Counted from the first letter of the stretch, positions 24,541 to 32,028 are shown. The stretch is DNA of 32,028 nt from Eubacteriales bacterium (GCA_030525875.1 JAUNDV010000023.1:1-32028); one strand, 5' to 3'. Made by a program: numbers and translations. The notes: generated by a model not told the origin, from the sequence alone.

Positions 24541-26472
24541 TTATCTTTCTTCAATTTGTCCTTCTCTGTATGCTTTGAGAAGTTCTTCCATATCGCTTAT
24601 CTGCCTCTTTAGCTTGTCCCCGATATCTGTATCAGAAACTCTTGCCCTTGGATTCATCTGCTGTACGATTTCAACCATAGGCGTTGATTCCTCACCCTCT
24701 ATAAAAGGTGCATGGGCAGCAAGTGCTATAGACTGTGAATTGTAAATGAGTGTATAGCCAGCAATACCTGTCTTTGCGTGATAAGACTTTGCAAGACCAC
24801 CATCTATTACAAACAGCTTTCCACCTGCTTTGTAAGGTTTTTCTCCATCCTTTCTCTTTACAGGCACATGTCCATTTATAATATGGCCTTTATCCACATT
24901 AAGGCCAAACTCCTCAAGTATCTTATCCACTATCTCAACATTGTTGTTTATCTTATAATATGGATTCATTGGCTCCTTAACAAGTTCCTTATCATCAGTA
25001 AAATAATGCTCAAAAACTGTCATTTTTGCTTTACCGAACACAGGCGACTTAAGTCCGCACCAAAGATACCACATCAAATCTACAGCATTTTTCTTTTGTG
25101 GACTGTTATTATCAAGATAATAGGCATCGATTATTGATTTATTAAAATAATCCATGAGCGCCTTGCCCTGATAATACTTGCCATTTACCCTTGGAAAGCT
25201 CATGAAGCTTCCATCCTCATTCATAGGAATACAGCCATGATACAGAAGATTATTATTTACTGTCTTGTAAATAGAGCCATTTGAATACAAAAACTGTATA
25301 TGCTTTTTCAAAAGCTGGCTGTGAGTAAAGGAAAGTCTCAGAGTATCAAGAAGCTGTCTCTCCCCGTCTGTAAGCTTGTATGGATCACCCGGATATATAG
25401 TAGGAAAATTCGTATCCATCATTTTACATTCTTTTCCTTCTATCTCCACTACTCCTCTTTCGAAATCGATCTTATCAAGAAGTAATCTGTCCTCCATCTC
25501 ATATTCTGGATGTGCTTTGATAAGTTCCGCCTCTACCTTGAACTGAATAATGGTTATTGCCTTGTGCATTTTCGCTACAAGCCATGGATCAACCTCATCA
25601 TATTCATTTTCATCCAGAAGGTGTGGCATAAACCTTGTGCATGGGTCATTTCCATATACTCTTTCTGCAAATATTGAAAGTGCTCTTAGATTGATTCCAT
25701 AGCCATCTTCAAGTACATCAAAATTATTGTAGCTTGTTGCTATACGAAGTACGTTGCATATGCAGGCTTCATTTCCACAGGCTGCACCCATCCAGTCTAT
25801 ATCGTGATTTCCCCACTGTATATCTACATCGTTATATTTCATCAGTTCATCTATAACAAGATCTGCATGCGGTCCTCTGTCAAAAATGTCTCCTATGATA
25901 TGCAGTGAATCAATGGTCATATTGTGGATAAGATCACAAAGCTCAATAATAAATGAGGCACCAGCATCCTGATTTACTATGGTATCAATAATGTTGCTAT
26001 AGTAAACCTGCTTATCCTCCTGACTTCCATCCTCCTGCAGAAGTTCCTCCAGAATATAGGCATATTCCTTAGGCATTTTCTTTCTTACCTTGGATCTTGT
26101 ATATTTGGATGAAACAAGCTTACATATCTTTATAAGTCTGTAAATGCTTATCTTCTGCCAGTCACAATAGCCATGTTCCTTTTTCTTCCTGCTGATATAT
26201 CTTTCAGGATAGTAGATCAGTTTTGCAAGCTCCTGCTGCTCCTCATCTGAAAGTACCTTTCCAAACTGCTCCGTAATCTTAGTCCTGATGATACCAGAAG
26301 AGGATCTAAGCAGATGTATAAAGGCTTTGTCCTCTCCGTGGATGTCACTGAAGAAATATTCTGTCCCCTTTGGAAGCCCAAGTATTGCGTTAAGATTTAT
26401 TATCTCGCTCACGCAGGCTCTCCTGTTTGGAAACTCCTTTGACAGTAGTTTTAAATAATCTAAATCACGCAT
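24541..26472 (-). CDS. fbp: Fructose-1,6-bisphosphatase, class III
   Basis: A 643-residue enzyme (B. subtilis Fbp is about 670) that hydrolyses fructose-1,6-bisphosphate to fructose-6-phosphate, the irreversible gluconeogenic step. The metallophosphatase motifs are YFFSDIHGEDKAF (about 39-51), IGDIFDRGPHADL (about 192-204) and WGNHDIDWMGAA, followed by late HIINGHVP for metal binding. It is unrelated to the class I enzyme of E. coli. It begins 17 nt after ptsI and is the last gene of the ptsHI-fbp group, so a gluconeogenic phosphatase is transcribed with the sugar-uptake phosphorelay. No allosteric signature was identified. Confidence 0.96.
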   Translation of the reverse strand: MRDLDYLKLLSKEFPNRRACVSEIINLNAILGLPKGTEYFFSDIHGEDKAFIHLLRSSSGIIRTKITEQFGKVLSDEEQQELAKLIYYPERYISRKKKEHGYCDWQKISIYRLIKICKLVSSKYTRSKVRKKMPKEYAYILEELLQEDGSQEDKQVYYSNIIDTIVNQDAGASFIIELCDLIHNMTIDSLHIIGDIFDRGPHADLVIDELMKYNDVDIQWGNHDIDWMGAACGNEACICNVLRIATSYNNFDVLEDGYGINLRALSIFAERVYGNDPCTRFMPHLLDENEYDEVDPWLVAKMHKAITIIQFKVEAELIKAHPEYEMEDRLLLDKIDFERGVVEIEGKECKMMDTNFPTIYPGDPYKLTDGERQLLDTLRLSFTHSQLLKKHIQFLYSNGSIYKTVNNNLLYHGCIPMNEDGSFMSFPRVNGKYYQGKALMDYFNKSIIDAYYLDNNSPQKKNAVDLMWYLWCGLKSPVFGKAKMTVFEHYFTDDKELVKEPMNPYYKINNNVEIVDKILEEFGLNVDKGHIINGHVPVKRKDGEKPYKAGGKLFVIDGGLAKSYHAKTGIAGYTLIYNSQSIALAAHAPFIEGEESTPMVEIVQQMNPRARVSDTDIGDKLKRQISDMEELLKAYREGQIEER

Positions 26473-26489
26473 ATAAATAGTACCCGATA

Positions 26490-28106
26490 TTAATCCATGT
26501 TTCTAACTATCTTTCTTATAGGAAGTACGAAGCTAGGTGAAACTGAAAGCTCGTCTACGCCCATTTTTACAAATTCTTCTGTAAGAGTTGTATCTGCACC
26601 AAGTTCTCCACAAATTCCTGCCCATTTTCCTTCCTTATGCGCATTATCCACAACCATCTTGATCATACGCAGAATAGCAGTATGATGTGCATTGTAAAAT
26701 GGATCCAGCTTCTCATTCTGACGGTCAATTGCAAGAGTATACTGTGTAAGATCATTGGTTCCAATACTGAAGAAGTCAACTTCCTTAGCTAACAGATCAG
26801 AAATTATTGCTGCGGCAGGAGTTTCTATCATGATACCCTCTTCCATATCCTCTTTAAATGGAATTCCCTGCTCTCTAAGCTCTTCTTTAACATTCGCAGC
26901 TATTTCCTTTATCTTTCTTACCTCTTCCAAAGAAGTAATCATTGGATACATGATTGCAAGATTTCCATGCATACCTGCACGGTAAAGCGCTCTCAGCTGG
27001 GTCTTAAATATTTCAGGTCTCTCAAGACAGATTCTGATAGCTCTAAAGCCCATAGCCGGGTTATCCTCATGATCAAGATTAAAATAATCTATCTGCTTAT
27101 CTGCACCTATATCAAGAGTACGTATAATAACCTTCTTACCTGCCATGTTCTGGGCAACTGTCTTATAGGCCTGGAACTGCTCATCCTCTGTTGGATAATC
27201 TGAACCAGCAAGATATAAGAATTCTGATCTGAACAGTCCTATTCCCTCGGCATCATTTTGAAGGACTGAAGCAAGATCCTTTATGCCCCCGATATTGGCG
27301 TAAAGATTTATCTTTCTGCCGGATTTAGTAACTGTTTCCTTATTCTTAAGCTCCTTGAGCATATCTCTGCTCTTAAGCTCTTCATTAAGTTTTTCTCTGT
27401 ATGTAAGTATGGTTTCTGCATCTGGCTCAACTATAAGCTTTCCTTCTGCTCCATCTACTATAGCAAGTACTCCATCCATATCCTCTGTATAATCAATATC
27501 TATAAGAGCTGGAATATTCATGGTTCTTGCTAGAATAGCTGTATGTGAATTCTTTGAACCATATCTTGTTACAAATGAAAGTACCTTATCTCTGTCCATC
27601 TGAACAGTTTCAGATGGTCCTAAATCATCTGCTACAACAATTACAGGATCATCTCCTGTGATTCCACTGTCAGTATGTCCCAAAAGCACCTTTACAAGTC
27701 TCTCCGAAATGTCCTTTACATCAAGTGCTCTTGCCTTCATATAATCGTCATCCATAGCTGAAAACATCTCAGCAAAGTTGTCTCCAGTAGTTGCTACGGC
27801 ATATTCTGCATTAACACTTTCATTTGTAATAATATTTTTTATAGAGTCATTATAGTCCTCGTCCTCAAGCATGATCTGGTGAATCTCAAGTATTGCAACT
27901 CCATCTTCACCAACTTCCTTAAAAGCTTTATCTCTAAGCTTGGAAAGGTCATCTATTGCTTTGTCCTTTGCAGCCTCAAATCGCTTTATCTCTTCTTCTG
28001 GATCATTTACATGTTCTCTTTTTACTACATAATCATCTTTTTTATAAATTGCAATCTTACCTATTGCAATGCCCTTAAAAATTGATTTTCCAAGTATTAT
28101 TTTCAT
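26490..28106 (-). CDS. ptsI: Phosphoenolpyruvate-protein phosphotransferase (PTS enzyme I)
   Basis: A 538-residue enzyme that transfers phosphate from phosphoenolpyruvate to HPr, the first step of the sugar phosphotransferase system. Phospho-acceptor His188 lies in GSKNSHTAILAR. The PEP-binding barrel carries FRSEFLY, DFFSIGTNDLTQYTLA and the catalytic Cys in GICGELG. The length is slightly short (about 570 in B. subtilis), mainly at the C-terminus. It follows ptsH after a 79-nt gap with a hairpin. The ATG is at 28106; no strong AGGAGG is evident, and GGCAGGTATATTCCG is the nearest purine-rich stretch. Confidence 0.97.
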   Translation of the reverse strand: MKIILGKSIFKGIAIGKIAIYKKDDYVVKREHVNDPEEEIKRFEAAKDKAIDDLSKLRDKAFKEVGEDGVAILEIHQIMLEDEDYNDSIKNIITNESVNAEYAVATTGDNFAEMFSAMDDDYMKARALDVKDISERLVKVLLGHTDSGITGDDPVIVVADDLGPSETVQMDRDKVLSFVTRYGSKNSHTAILARTMNIPALIDIDYTEDMDGVLAIVDGAEGKLIVEPDAETILTYREKLNEELKSRDMLKELKNKETVTKSGRKINLYANIGGIKDLASVLQNDAEGIGLFRSEFLYLAGSDYPTEDEQFQAYKTVAQNMAGKKVIIRTLDIGADKQIDYFNLDHEDNPAMGFRAIRICLERPEIFKTQLRALYRAGMHGNLAIMYPMITSLEEVRKIKEIAANVKEELREQGIPFKEDMEEGIMIETPAAAIISDLLAKEVDFFSIGTNDLTQYTLAIDRQNEKLDPFYNAHHTAILRMIKMVVDNAHKEGKWAGICGELGADTTLTEEFVKMGVDELSVSPSFVLPIRKIVRNMD

Positions 28107-28135
28107 CGGAATATACCTGCCTTCATTTTATTTAA

Positions 28136-28161
28136 AAAGCGTACTAATATAAGTACGCTTT
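28136..28161 (-). terminator. Terminator-like hairpin between ptsH and ptsI
   Basis: AAAGCGTACT and AGTACGCTTT form a perfect 10-bp stem with a 6-nt loop, followed on the minus strand by TTTAAATAAAATG. A partial terminator here would make HPr more abundant than enzyme I, the usual ratio. Confidence 0.65.
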
Positions 28162-28185
28162 AATTGTATATCACTTTGGTTTTAA

Positions 28186-28443
28186 TTAAAAGTGTTCCTC
28201 AAAGAACTTCTTTACAAATTCGCAGTTTTCTTTCTCTGCTCCACCTTCAACAATAACTTCAACCTCGTCATGCTGCTTAACACAGAGCTTCATGATAGAG
28301 AAAATCTTCTTAAGATCACCCTCAGCATCGCCCTTTTTTAATGTAATCTTAGAATCCATCTTAGCTGCTTCCTTTACAAGCATTCCTGCTGGTCTTGCGT
28401 GAAGTCCTAACTCATCCTTTATTGTATACTTGAAACTCTCCAT
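28186..28443 (-). CDS. ptsH: Phosphocarrier protein HPr
   Basis: An 85-residue PTS carrier that passes phosphate from enzyme I to sugar-specific EIIs. The active site is GLHARPAG, with His15. Position 46, where Bacillus-type HPr has the regulatory Ser phosphorylated by HPr kinase, is Lys here (DLKKIFSIMKL against the usual NLKSIMGVMSL), so it should lack the HPr-Ser-P/CcpA branch of carbon catabolite repression. I recall other Lachnospiraceae HPrs with Lys or Arg there, so this may be a lineage trait. The ribosome-binding site AGGAGGT is excellent. It follows cutC by 47 nt. Confidence 0.95.
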   Translation of the reverse strand: MESFKYTIKDELGLHARPAGMLVKEAAKMDSKITLKKGDAEGDLKKIFSIMKLCVKQHDEVEVIVEGGAEKENCEFVKKFFEEHF

Positions 28444-28490
28444 GATAACTACCTCCTGTTTATACTTTATTATCGTTTATATTTTATCAC

Positions 28491-29261
28491 TTATCTTGTA
28501 GAATGCATATAAAAATTATTCAATATTTTTCTAGCTCTTGAAACCTCAGCTTCGTCTGTGTAAAACAGGCTAAATTCATCCTTGTTGTCAGCACCCATAG
28601 ATACGCTTTGCTGTCTGAATGCCATCTTTGATTCAATAAGTTTCTTTGCTGACATATGATATGCTCCTGCCCCTGTTCTTTTGCACAATTCTTCGAGATT
28701 AGAAGAATTTATGCCAGCTCCAGGCATGATCATACAGCTCTTACCAAGCTCATTGAGCTCTCTCAATACCTCACAGCCTTCTATAGCTGATCCCTTCTGT
28801 CCGGAAGTAAGCACGGTATCAAAGCCAAGTCTGCATATTGTTTCGTAGGCCTGCCTGTAATCTTTTGTCATATCAAATGCTCTGTGGAATGTTTTGCTCA
28901 TATCTCCTGCAATGTCGCACAGCTTACTACAACGCTCTTCATCAACTGTTCCATCTGCATTCAGTATTCCTATTACAACGCCATCTGCCCCAAGTTCCCT
29001 AAAAGCTCTTGTTTCTTCTGTTAGTATCTCGTAATCATATGCTGTATAGAGAAAATCTCCTCCACGTGGTCTTAATAACACATGTATCTTAAGTCTGTCT
29101 CCCACTGCCCTCTTCACTTCTTTAAATAAAGAGATCTGCGGGCTAAGTCCACCCATAGGAAGTGCAGAACAAAGCTCTATTCTGTCAGCACCGCCATTCA
29201 TAGCTGCAATCGCTGACTCAACGCTATCTACACAGCATTCTAAAATAATCTTATTCATCAT
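28491..29261 (-). CDS. cutC: CutC family protein
   Basis: A 256-residue TIM-barrel protein of the CutC family, historically called a copper homeostasis protein. The N-terminal motif ILECCVDSVESAIAAMNGGA is followed by DRIELCSALPMGGLSP, the family hallmark, with later VLLRPRGGDFLYTAYD and TFHRAFDMT. The copper role in bacteria is disputed, and the enzyme activity is not settled. It overlaps the upstream CBM9-like gene by 4 nt, and a metabolic role linked to carbohydrate is possible from context. It starts at a paired ATG. Confidence 0.93.
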   Translation of the reverse strand: MMNKIILECCVDSVESAIAAMNGGADRIELCSALPMGGLSPQISLFKEVKRAVGDRLKIHVLLRPRGGDFLYTAYDYEILTEETRAFRELGADGVVIGILNADGTVDEERCSKLCDIAGDMSKTFHRAFDMTKDYRQAYETICRLGFDTVLTSGQKGSAIEGCEVLRELNELGKSCMIMPGAGINSSNLEELCKRTGAGAYHMSAKKLIESKMAFRQQSVSMGADNKDEFSLFYTDEAEVSRARKILNNFYMHSTR

Positions 29262-29884
29262 TCAGTTATTCTTACCTCTGCAAAATCCTGTGGTCTGTGA
29301 AAATCAGGATGCTCACTTTCAATATGGTTAAATGCACCAAAATGTATTATTTCTTCATTTTGAGCAATCTTATAAAAGTTCATATAAAAAATCTGTTCAC
29401 CGGAAAATGGATTATAGCCAAGCTTTTCTACAATACAGCTTTCAGGTATGTAAAAGCAAAGCTTCCATCCATCTTCTGTCTGTATGGTTTCTACATTCGC
29501 CATATCATAGGCTTCATCAGAAAGAAATGCTCTTTCCTTCCTGCTTCTTCCAAATTTAGCATACATACATCCTTCGGCATTGATCTCAAAATTGAAATAA
29601 GGCACATCTGTTGACTCTGGTCTCCTGCCATCTGATGGAAATGCCGCAAATACCTCCATTGCACTGTCGTCACATACCATTTCTCTATCATTGTGATGCG
29701 TAACAATTGTATCTGTTTCCTCTGTTTCCATCTCGATATAAAGGCCTCTAGCTTCTATATATCCAACACGTCCCTTGGTATATGGCTTTCTTTTAGCCAT
29801 CCACTGAAAATCTTTTATTTCAAAAAGTTCACATTTAGTTATCTCAGCTTCATTATTTATTTTCTTTATTGAATATGTCTTCAT
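29258..29884 (-). CDS. CBM9-like carbohydrate-binding family protein
   Basis: A 208-residue protein with the beta-sandwich pattern of carbohydrate-binding module 9-like proteins (CBM9_2-type). The C-terminal HFGAFNHIESEHPDFHRPQDF then AEVRI is characteristic (aromatic and His/Pro-rich strand). No signal peptide, membrane segment or catalytic domain is visible, so it is a stand-alone, apparently cytosolic protein. Its ligand is unknown. It starts 91 nt after ptsG, behind that gene's terminator, with GATGAGGCG before the ATG, and overlaps cutC by 4 nt, so the two are coupled. The promoter is not evident. Confidence 0.78.
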   Translation of the reverse strand: MKTYSIKKINNEAEITKCELFEIKDFQWMAKRKPYTKGRVGYIEARGLYIEMETEETDTIVTHHNDREMVCDDSAMEVFAAFPSDGRRPESTDVPYFNFEINAEGCMYAKFGRSRKERAFLSDEAYDMANVETIQTEDGWKLCFYIPESCIVEKLGYNPFSGEQIFYMNFYKIAQNEEIIHFGAFNHIESEHPDFHRPQDFAEVRITE

Positions 29885-29932
29885 AAATCACGCCTCATCC
29901 AATCAGAGTTTTATTTAATTAGAGTTTTGTTT

Positions 29933-29961
29933 AAAAAAAGAGGGTATCAAGTGATACCCTC
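29933..29961 (-). terminator. Rho-independent terminator of ptsG
   Basis: GAGGGTATC and GATACCCTC form a perfect 9-bp stem with a 4-nt loop (29940-29961), followed on the minus strand by TTTTTTT (29939-29933). It begins 14 nt past the ptsG stop and is the cleanest terminator in the window. Confidence 0.92.
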
Positions 29962-29975
29962 AAATTATAAGCAAA

Positions 29976-31436
29976 TTACTTGCAAAGCTTCTTGAATTCA
30001 TCTGCTACAAACTGAACCTTAGGTCCGATGATTACCTGTACGGTATTCTTACTTGGACGCATAACTCCAGCTGCTCCTGAAGCCTTAATCTTGCTTTCAT
30101 TGATTAATGTGTAGTCCTTGATCTCAAGACGAAGTCTTGTAATGCAGTTATCGATGCTTACGATGTTGCCCTTTCCGCCGCATCCTTCAAGGATACCCAT
30201 AGCAACCTCTGTAAAGTTATCGTTAGCTAATGTGATCTTCTGCTCTGATTCCTGGTCATCATCCTCACGTCCAGGAGTCATAAGATTGAACTTAGCAATA
30301 ACAAAACGGAATACTACATAGTAGATGATTCCAACAACGATACCTACTGGAATGATCATCCATGCGTTCTGTGCACAAGGTGTAAATGAGCTTAAGAATA
30401 AGTCAATAGCACCACCTGAGAATGAGAAACCTGCTCTGATTGGAAGTGCAACTGTGATAGCTGCTGTAATACCTGCAAGAAGTGCATGTACCAAGTAAAG
30501 AGCTGGTGCAAGGAACATGAATGAGAACTCGATAGGCTCTGTAACTCCTGTAAAGAATGAACAGAATGCTGCAGAAGCTAAAAGTCCGTAAACAACTTTC
30601 TTCTTACCTGGCTTAGCTGCATGATACATTGCAAGACATCCAGCTGGAAGACCGAACATCATGAATGGGAAGAATCCTGTCATGTACATACCTGTTCCGT
30701 ATGATGACTGAACGCCTGCCCAGAAGTTTGAAAGGTCATTGATACCAGCAACGTCAAACCAGAATACTGAGTTAAGTGCATGGTGAAGACCAACAGGAAT
30801 AAGTAATCTGTTGAAGAATGCGTAAACGCCTGCTCCGATTGATCCCATTCCAATGATAGTCTCTCCGAATGATACAAGTCCTGTATAAACGATAGGCCAT
30901 ACAAAGAATAAAACTACAACTGCTACAAGTGATGCAAGTGCTGTAACAATTGAAACTGCTCTCTTACCTGAGAAGAATGAAAGAGCATCTGGAAGCTTAA
31001 CAGATTTGAATCTGTTGTAGCATGTTGAACCAATAAGTCCGGCAAGGATACCAACGAACTGGTTGTTAATCTTAGCGAATGCTGGGTTTGCTTCTCCACC
31101 AACAAGAACGCTTACTACTCCTGTGCTAAGGAGAGTTGTAATCATTAAGAATGATACAAGTCCTGCAAGTGCTGCTGTTCCATCATTATCATCTGACATA
31201 CCAGCTGCAACACCAATTGCGAAGAGCCATGGCATATTGTCGATAAGAGCACCACCGGCTTTGATTAAGAAGAAACCAATTGTATAAGCAGCTCCCCCCG
31301 CGGTAAATCCTGCAACCTCACCAGCCATTGCTGCAGGTGCTAAAAGGTATCCAATACCCATAAGGATACCAGCAACTGGCAGACACGCAACTGGAAGCAT
31401 AAGTGACTTACCAATTCTCTGTAAAAACTTTAGCAT
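29976..31436 (-). CDS. ptsG: PTS glucose-type EIICB permease
   Basis: A 486-residue phosphotransferase-system permease that imports and phosphorylates glucose or N-acetylglucosamine. It begins MLKFLQRIGKSLMLPVACLP. An EIIC membrane domain (about 1-385) contains the GVTEPIEFSF motif. A C-terminal EIIB domain has Cys431 in SIDNCITRLRLE as the phosphorylated residue. There is no EIIA domain, so EIIA must come from elsewhere. I set the start at 31436, with AAAGGGGG 8 nt upstream; the frame is open to 31601, but that part spans the promoter. It is the sole sugar EII in the window, upstream of ptsHI. Glucose versus N-acetylglucosamine cannot be decided from sequence alone. Confidence 0.94.
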   Translation of the reverse strand: MLKFLQRIGKSLMLPVACLPVAGILMGIGYLLAPAAMAGEVAGFTAGGAAYTIGFFLIKAGGALIDNMPWLFAIGVAAGMSDDNDGTAALAGLVSFLMITTLLSTGVVSVLVGGEANPAFAKINNQFVGILAGLIGSTCYNRFKSVKLPDALSFFSGKRAVSIVTALASLVAVVVLFFVWPIVYTGLVSFGETIIGMGSIGAGVYAFFNRLLIPVGLHHALNSVFWFDVAGINDLSNFWAGVQSSYGTGMYMTGFFPFMMFGLPAGCLAMYHAAKPGKKKVVYGLLASAAFCSFFTGVTEPIEFSFMFLAPALYLVHALLAGITAAITVALPIRAGFSFSGGAIDLFLSSFTPCAQNAWMIIPVGIVVGIIYYVVFRFVIAKFNLMTPGREDDDQESEQKITLANDNFTEVAMGILEGCGGKGNIVSIDNCITRLRLEIKDYTLINESKIKASGAAGVMRPSKNTVQVIIGPKVQFVADEFKKLCK

Positions 31437-31462
31437 TATAAGATCCCCCTTTGAGATTTTTA

Positions 31463-31497
31463 TACATTTCAAATAAGCTAACCGTGAAATGTAGCTT
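31463..31497 (-). promoter_or_regulatory. Two mutually exclusive hairpins in the ptsG leader
   Basis: Stem A is TACATTTCA/TGAAATGTA (31463-31471 with 31485-31493), 9 bp perfect. Stem B is AAGCTA/TAGCTT (31475-31480 with 31492-31497). Both use the same 31492-31493 bases and cannot form together. Such alternative folding resembles antitermination targets upstream of PTS genes, but there is no U-run after stem A. Confidence 0.5.
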
Positions 31498-31498
31498 A

Positions 31499-31527
31499 AT
31501 TGTATAACATTATATACAATAATGCAA
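31499..31527 (-). promoter_or_regulatory. ptsG promoter with TTGTATA...TATACAA operator
   Basis: Minus strand: TTGCAT (31527-31522), 17-nt spacer, TACAAT (31504-31499). The inverted repeat TTGTATA-N6-TATACAA (31500-31519) occupies the spacer and overlaps the -10 box. Its outer core TTGTA-N10-TACAA lies at the same distance from -35 and -10 as in the gntR promoter. A TATAAT at 31514-31509 inside the repeat is a possible alternative -10 without a good -35. Confidence 0.65.
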
Positions 31528-31689
31528 TGAAAAAAACTGCCAAAAATCATTTTTTTGGAAGTTTTTTTTACTTTTTTATTAAAAAAATTATTTTTCCACA
31601 AAAATATCTAAAAATTTTATTTTAAAAAATGGCTTGCTTGATAATTCAGTGAATATGTAAGAATTCAGACACTGTGTAGAATTGCTTTC

Positions 31690-31973
31690 TGGAGATGGGT
31701 TTGTACCTAAATCGTTGTTATCAGAGCTAAAATGTACAAAACTATACTTGCCAGAGATGGGTTTGTACCTGTAAAGGTTTACACAGGGGTGGGAAGGTAC
31801 AAAATCTACCAGCTAAAGGCGGGGTTGTACCTAAAAACGTTTACACAAGTGTAGATAGGTACAAAATCTACATAAAAAATCTTGCGTTTGTACCTAAACG
31901 GACTTAAAAATAAGGAATAGGTACAAAAACCTGCCTAAAGTACAAGCTTTTGTACCTAAAGTGCTGTTAACAG
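31690..31973. repeat. Array of alternating GTAC half-units at 31-bp spacing (BIME-like)
   Basis: Nine GTAC cores start at 31703, 31734, 31765, 31797, 31827, 31859, 31890, 31921 and 31952; the steps are 31, 31, 32, 30, 32, 31, 31 and 31 bp. Orientation alternates strictly: TTTGTACCTAAA, then AGGTACAAAA. One pair plus its gaps repeats every 62-63 bp. The gaps differ in sequence, although GAGATGGGTTTGTACCT is identical in the first two units. An extra core at 31940 breaks the rhythm. There is no reading frame, since 62 is not a multiple of three. Confidence 0.85.
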
Positions 31974-32026
31974 GGTCAAGTCCAATTTTGTGTGTAAAAG
32001 TTCATCAAGTATAAAAGTGACCATAT
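31974..32026 (+). mobile_element. IS-like terminal sequence, right copy (possibly IS256 family)
   Basis: The exact inverted copy of 1-53, beginning GGTCAAGTCCAATTTTGTG and pointing out of the window. It interrupts the last array unit 18 bp after its GTAC core. The flanking bases (31966-31973, GTTAACAG) do not match the left flank, so these look like two different insertions or insertion ends. No transposase is present in the window. Confidence 0.6.
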
Positions 32027-32028
32027 TT

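Larger units (their letters stand above)
31437..31689 (-). promoter_or_regulatory. ptsG upstream region, A/T-rich
   Basis: This region holds the ptsG leader and promoter (listed separately). From about 31528 to 31640 it contains long A and T tracts on both strands that could act as UP elements. I see no gene here. Beyond about 31640 the sequence becomes less A/T-rich and leads into the repeat array. Confidence 0.6.

Noticed and set aside
31690-31973. CRISPR-like array
   Set aside because: The conserved core is only about 10-12 bp and alternates in orientation; CRISPR repeats are 23-47 bp and in one orientation. No cas genes are present.
1-32028. Composite transposon or genomic island of 32 kb
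   Set aside because: The inverted ends would fit, but the genes are mostly core functions with uniform base composition by eye, and no transposase, integrase or attachment site is visible inside the window.

Overview
The window looks like chromosomal DNA of a low-GC, Gram-positive anaerobe of the class Clostridia, most likely family Lachnospiraceae. I infer this from protein character: a class III fructose-bisphosphatase, a YkfB/YkfC murein-peptide pathway, a DUF5684-like small membrane protein, and an HPr with lysine at position 46. Strong Shine-Dalgarno sites and A/T-rich promoters agree with it. The genus cannot be fixed from the sequence alone. I find 27 protein genes, 25 on the minus strand and 2 on the plus strand. 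I see no tRNA, rRNA, CRISPR array or transposase gene.

Layout from left to right. (1) Positions 1-294: the tip of an insertion-sequence-like end (1-53), one copy of a GTAC-containing palindromic repeat, and a 16-bp tandem repeat. (2) 295-8446: a complete RND efflux module in the order tetR, membrane-fusion protein, RND pump, two TolC-like proteins and a small membrane protein. Its promoter carries two TetR-type operators between and just after the -35 and -10 boxes. (3) 8610-11313: a GntR/FCD regulator, ispE (isoprenoid precursor synthesis) and a secreted L,D-transpeptidase. (4) 11452-12435: a plus-strand zinc-dependent phospholipase C-like gene. (5) 12513-23355: dtd, a cytosolic class A beta-lactamase-like hydrolase, an MscS channel, a YkfC-type NlpC/P60 peptidase, a YkfB-type L-Ala-D/L-Glu epimerase and a full oppABCDF peptide importer. 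The peptidase, epimerase and importer form a coherent route to import and recycle murein peptides. (6) 23521-24468: yhaM (3'-5' exoribonuclease), divergent from dtd. (7) 24541-31436: carbon metabolism, with ptsG (glucose-type EIICB), a CBM9-like protein, cutC, ptsH, ptsI and fbp. (8) 31437-32028: the ptsG promoter and leader, then an array of nine GTAC cores in alternating orientation every 31 bp, cut off by a second copy of the same IS-like end.

The most unusual feature is this BIME-like array. It is made of short palindromic half-units at three-helical-turn spacing, with a related copy at the other end of the window. Both copies are interrupted by the same 53-bp sequence, in opposite orientation, 18-19 bp from a GTAC core. 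The 53-bp sequence resembles an IS256-family terminus, so the window probably ends where an assembly broke at a multicopy IS. Other points of interest are a tripartite-style RND/TolC system in a presumed monoderm, an identical TTGTA-N10-TACAA promoter geometry at gntR and ptsG, and several intercistronic hairpins that could set gene dosage within operons.
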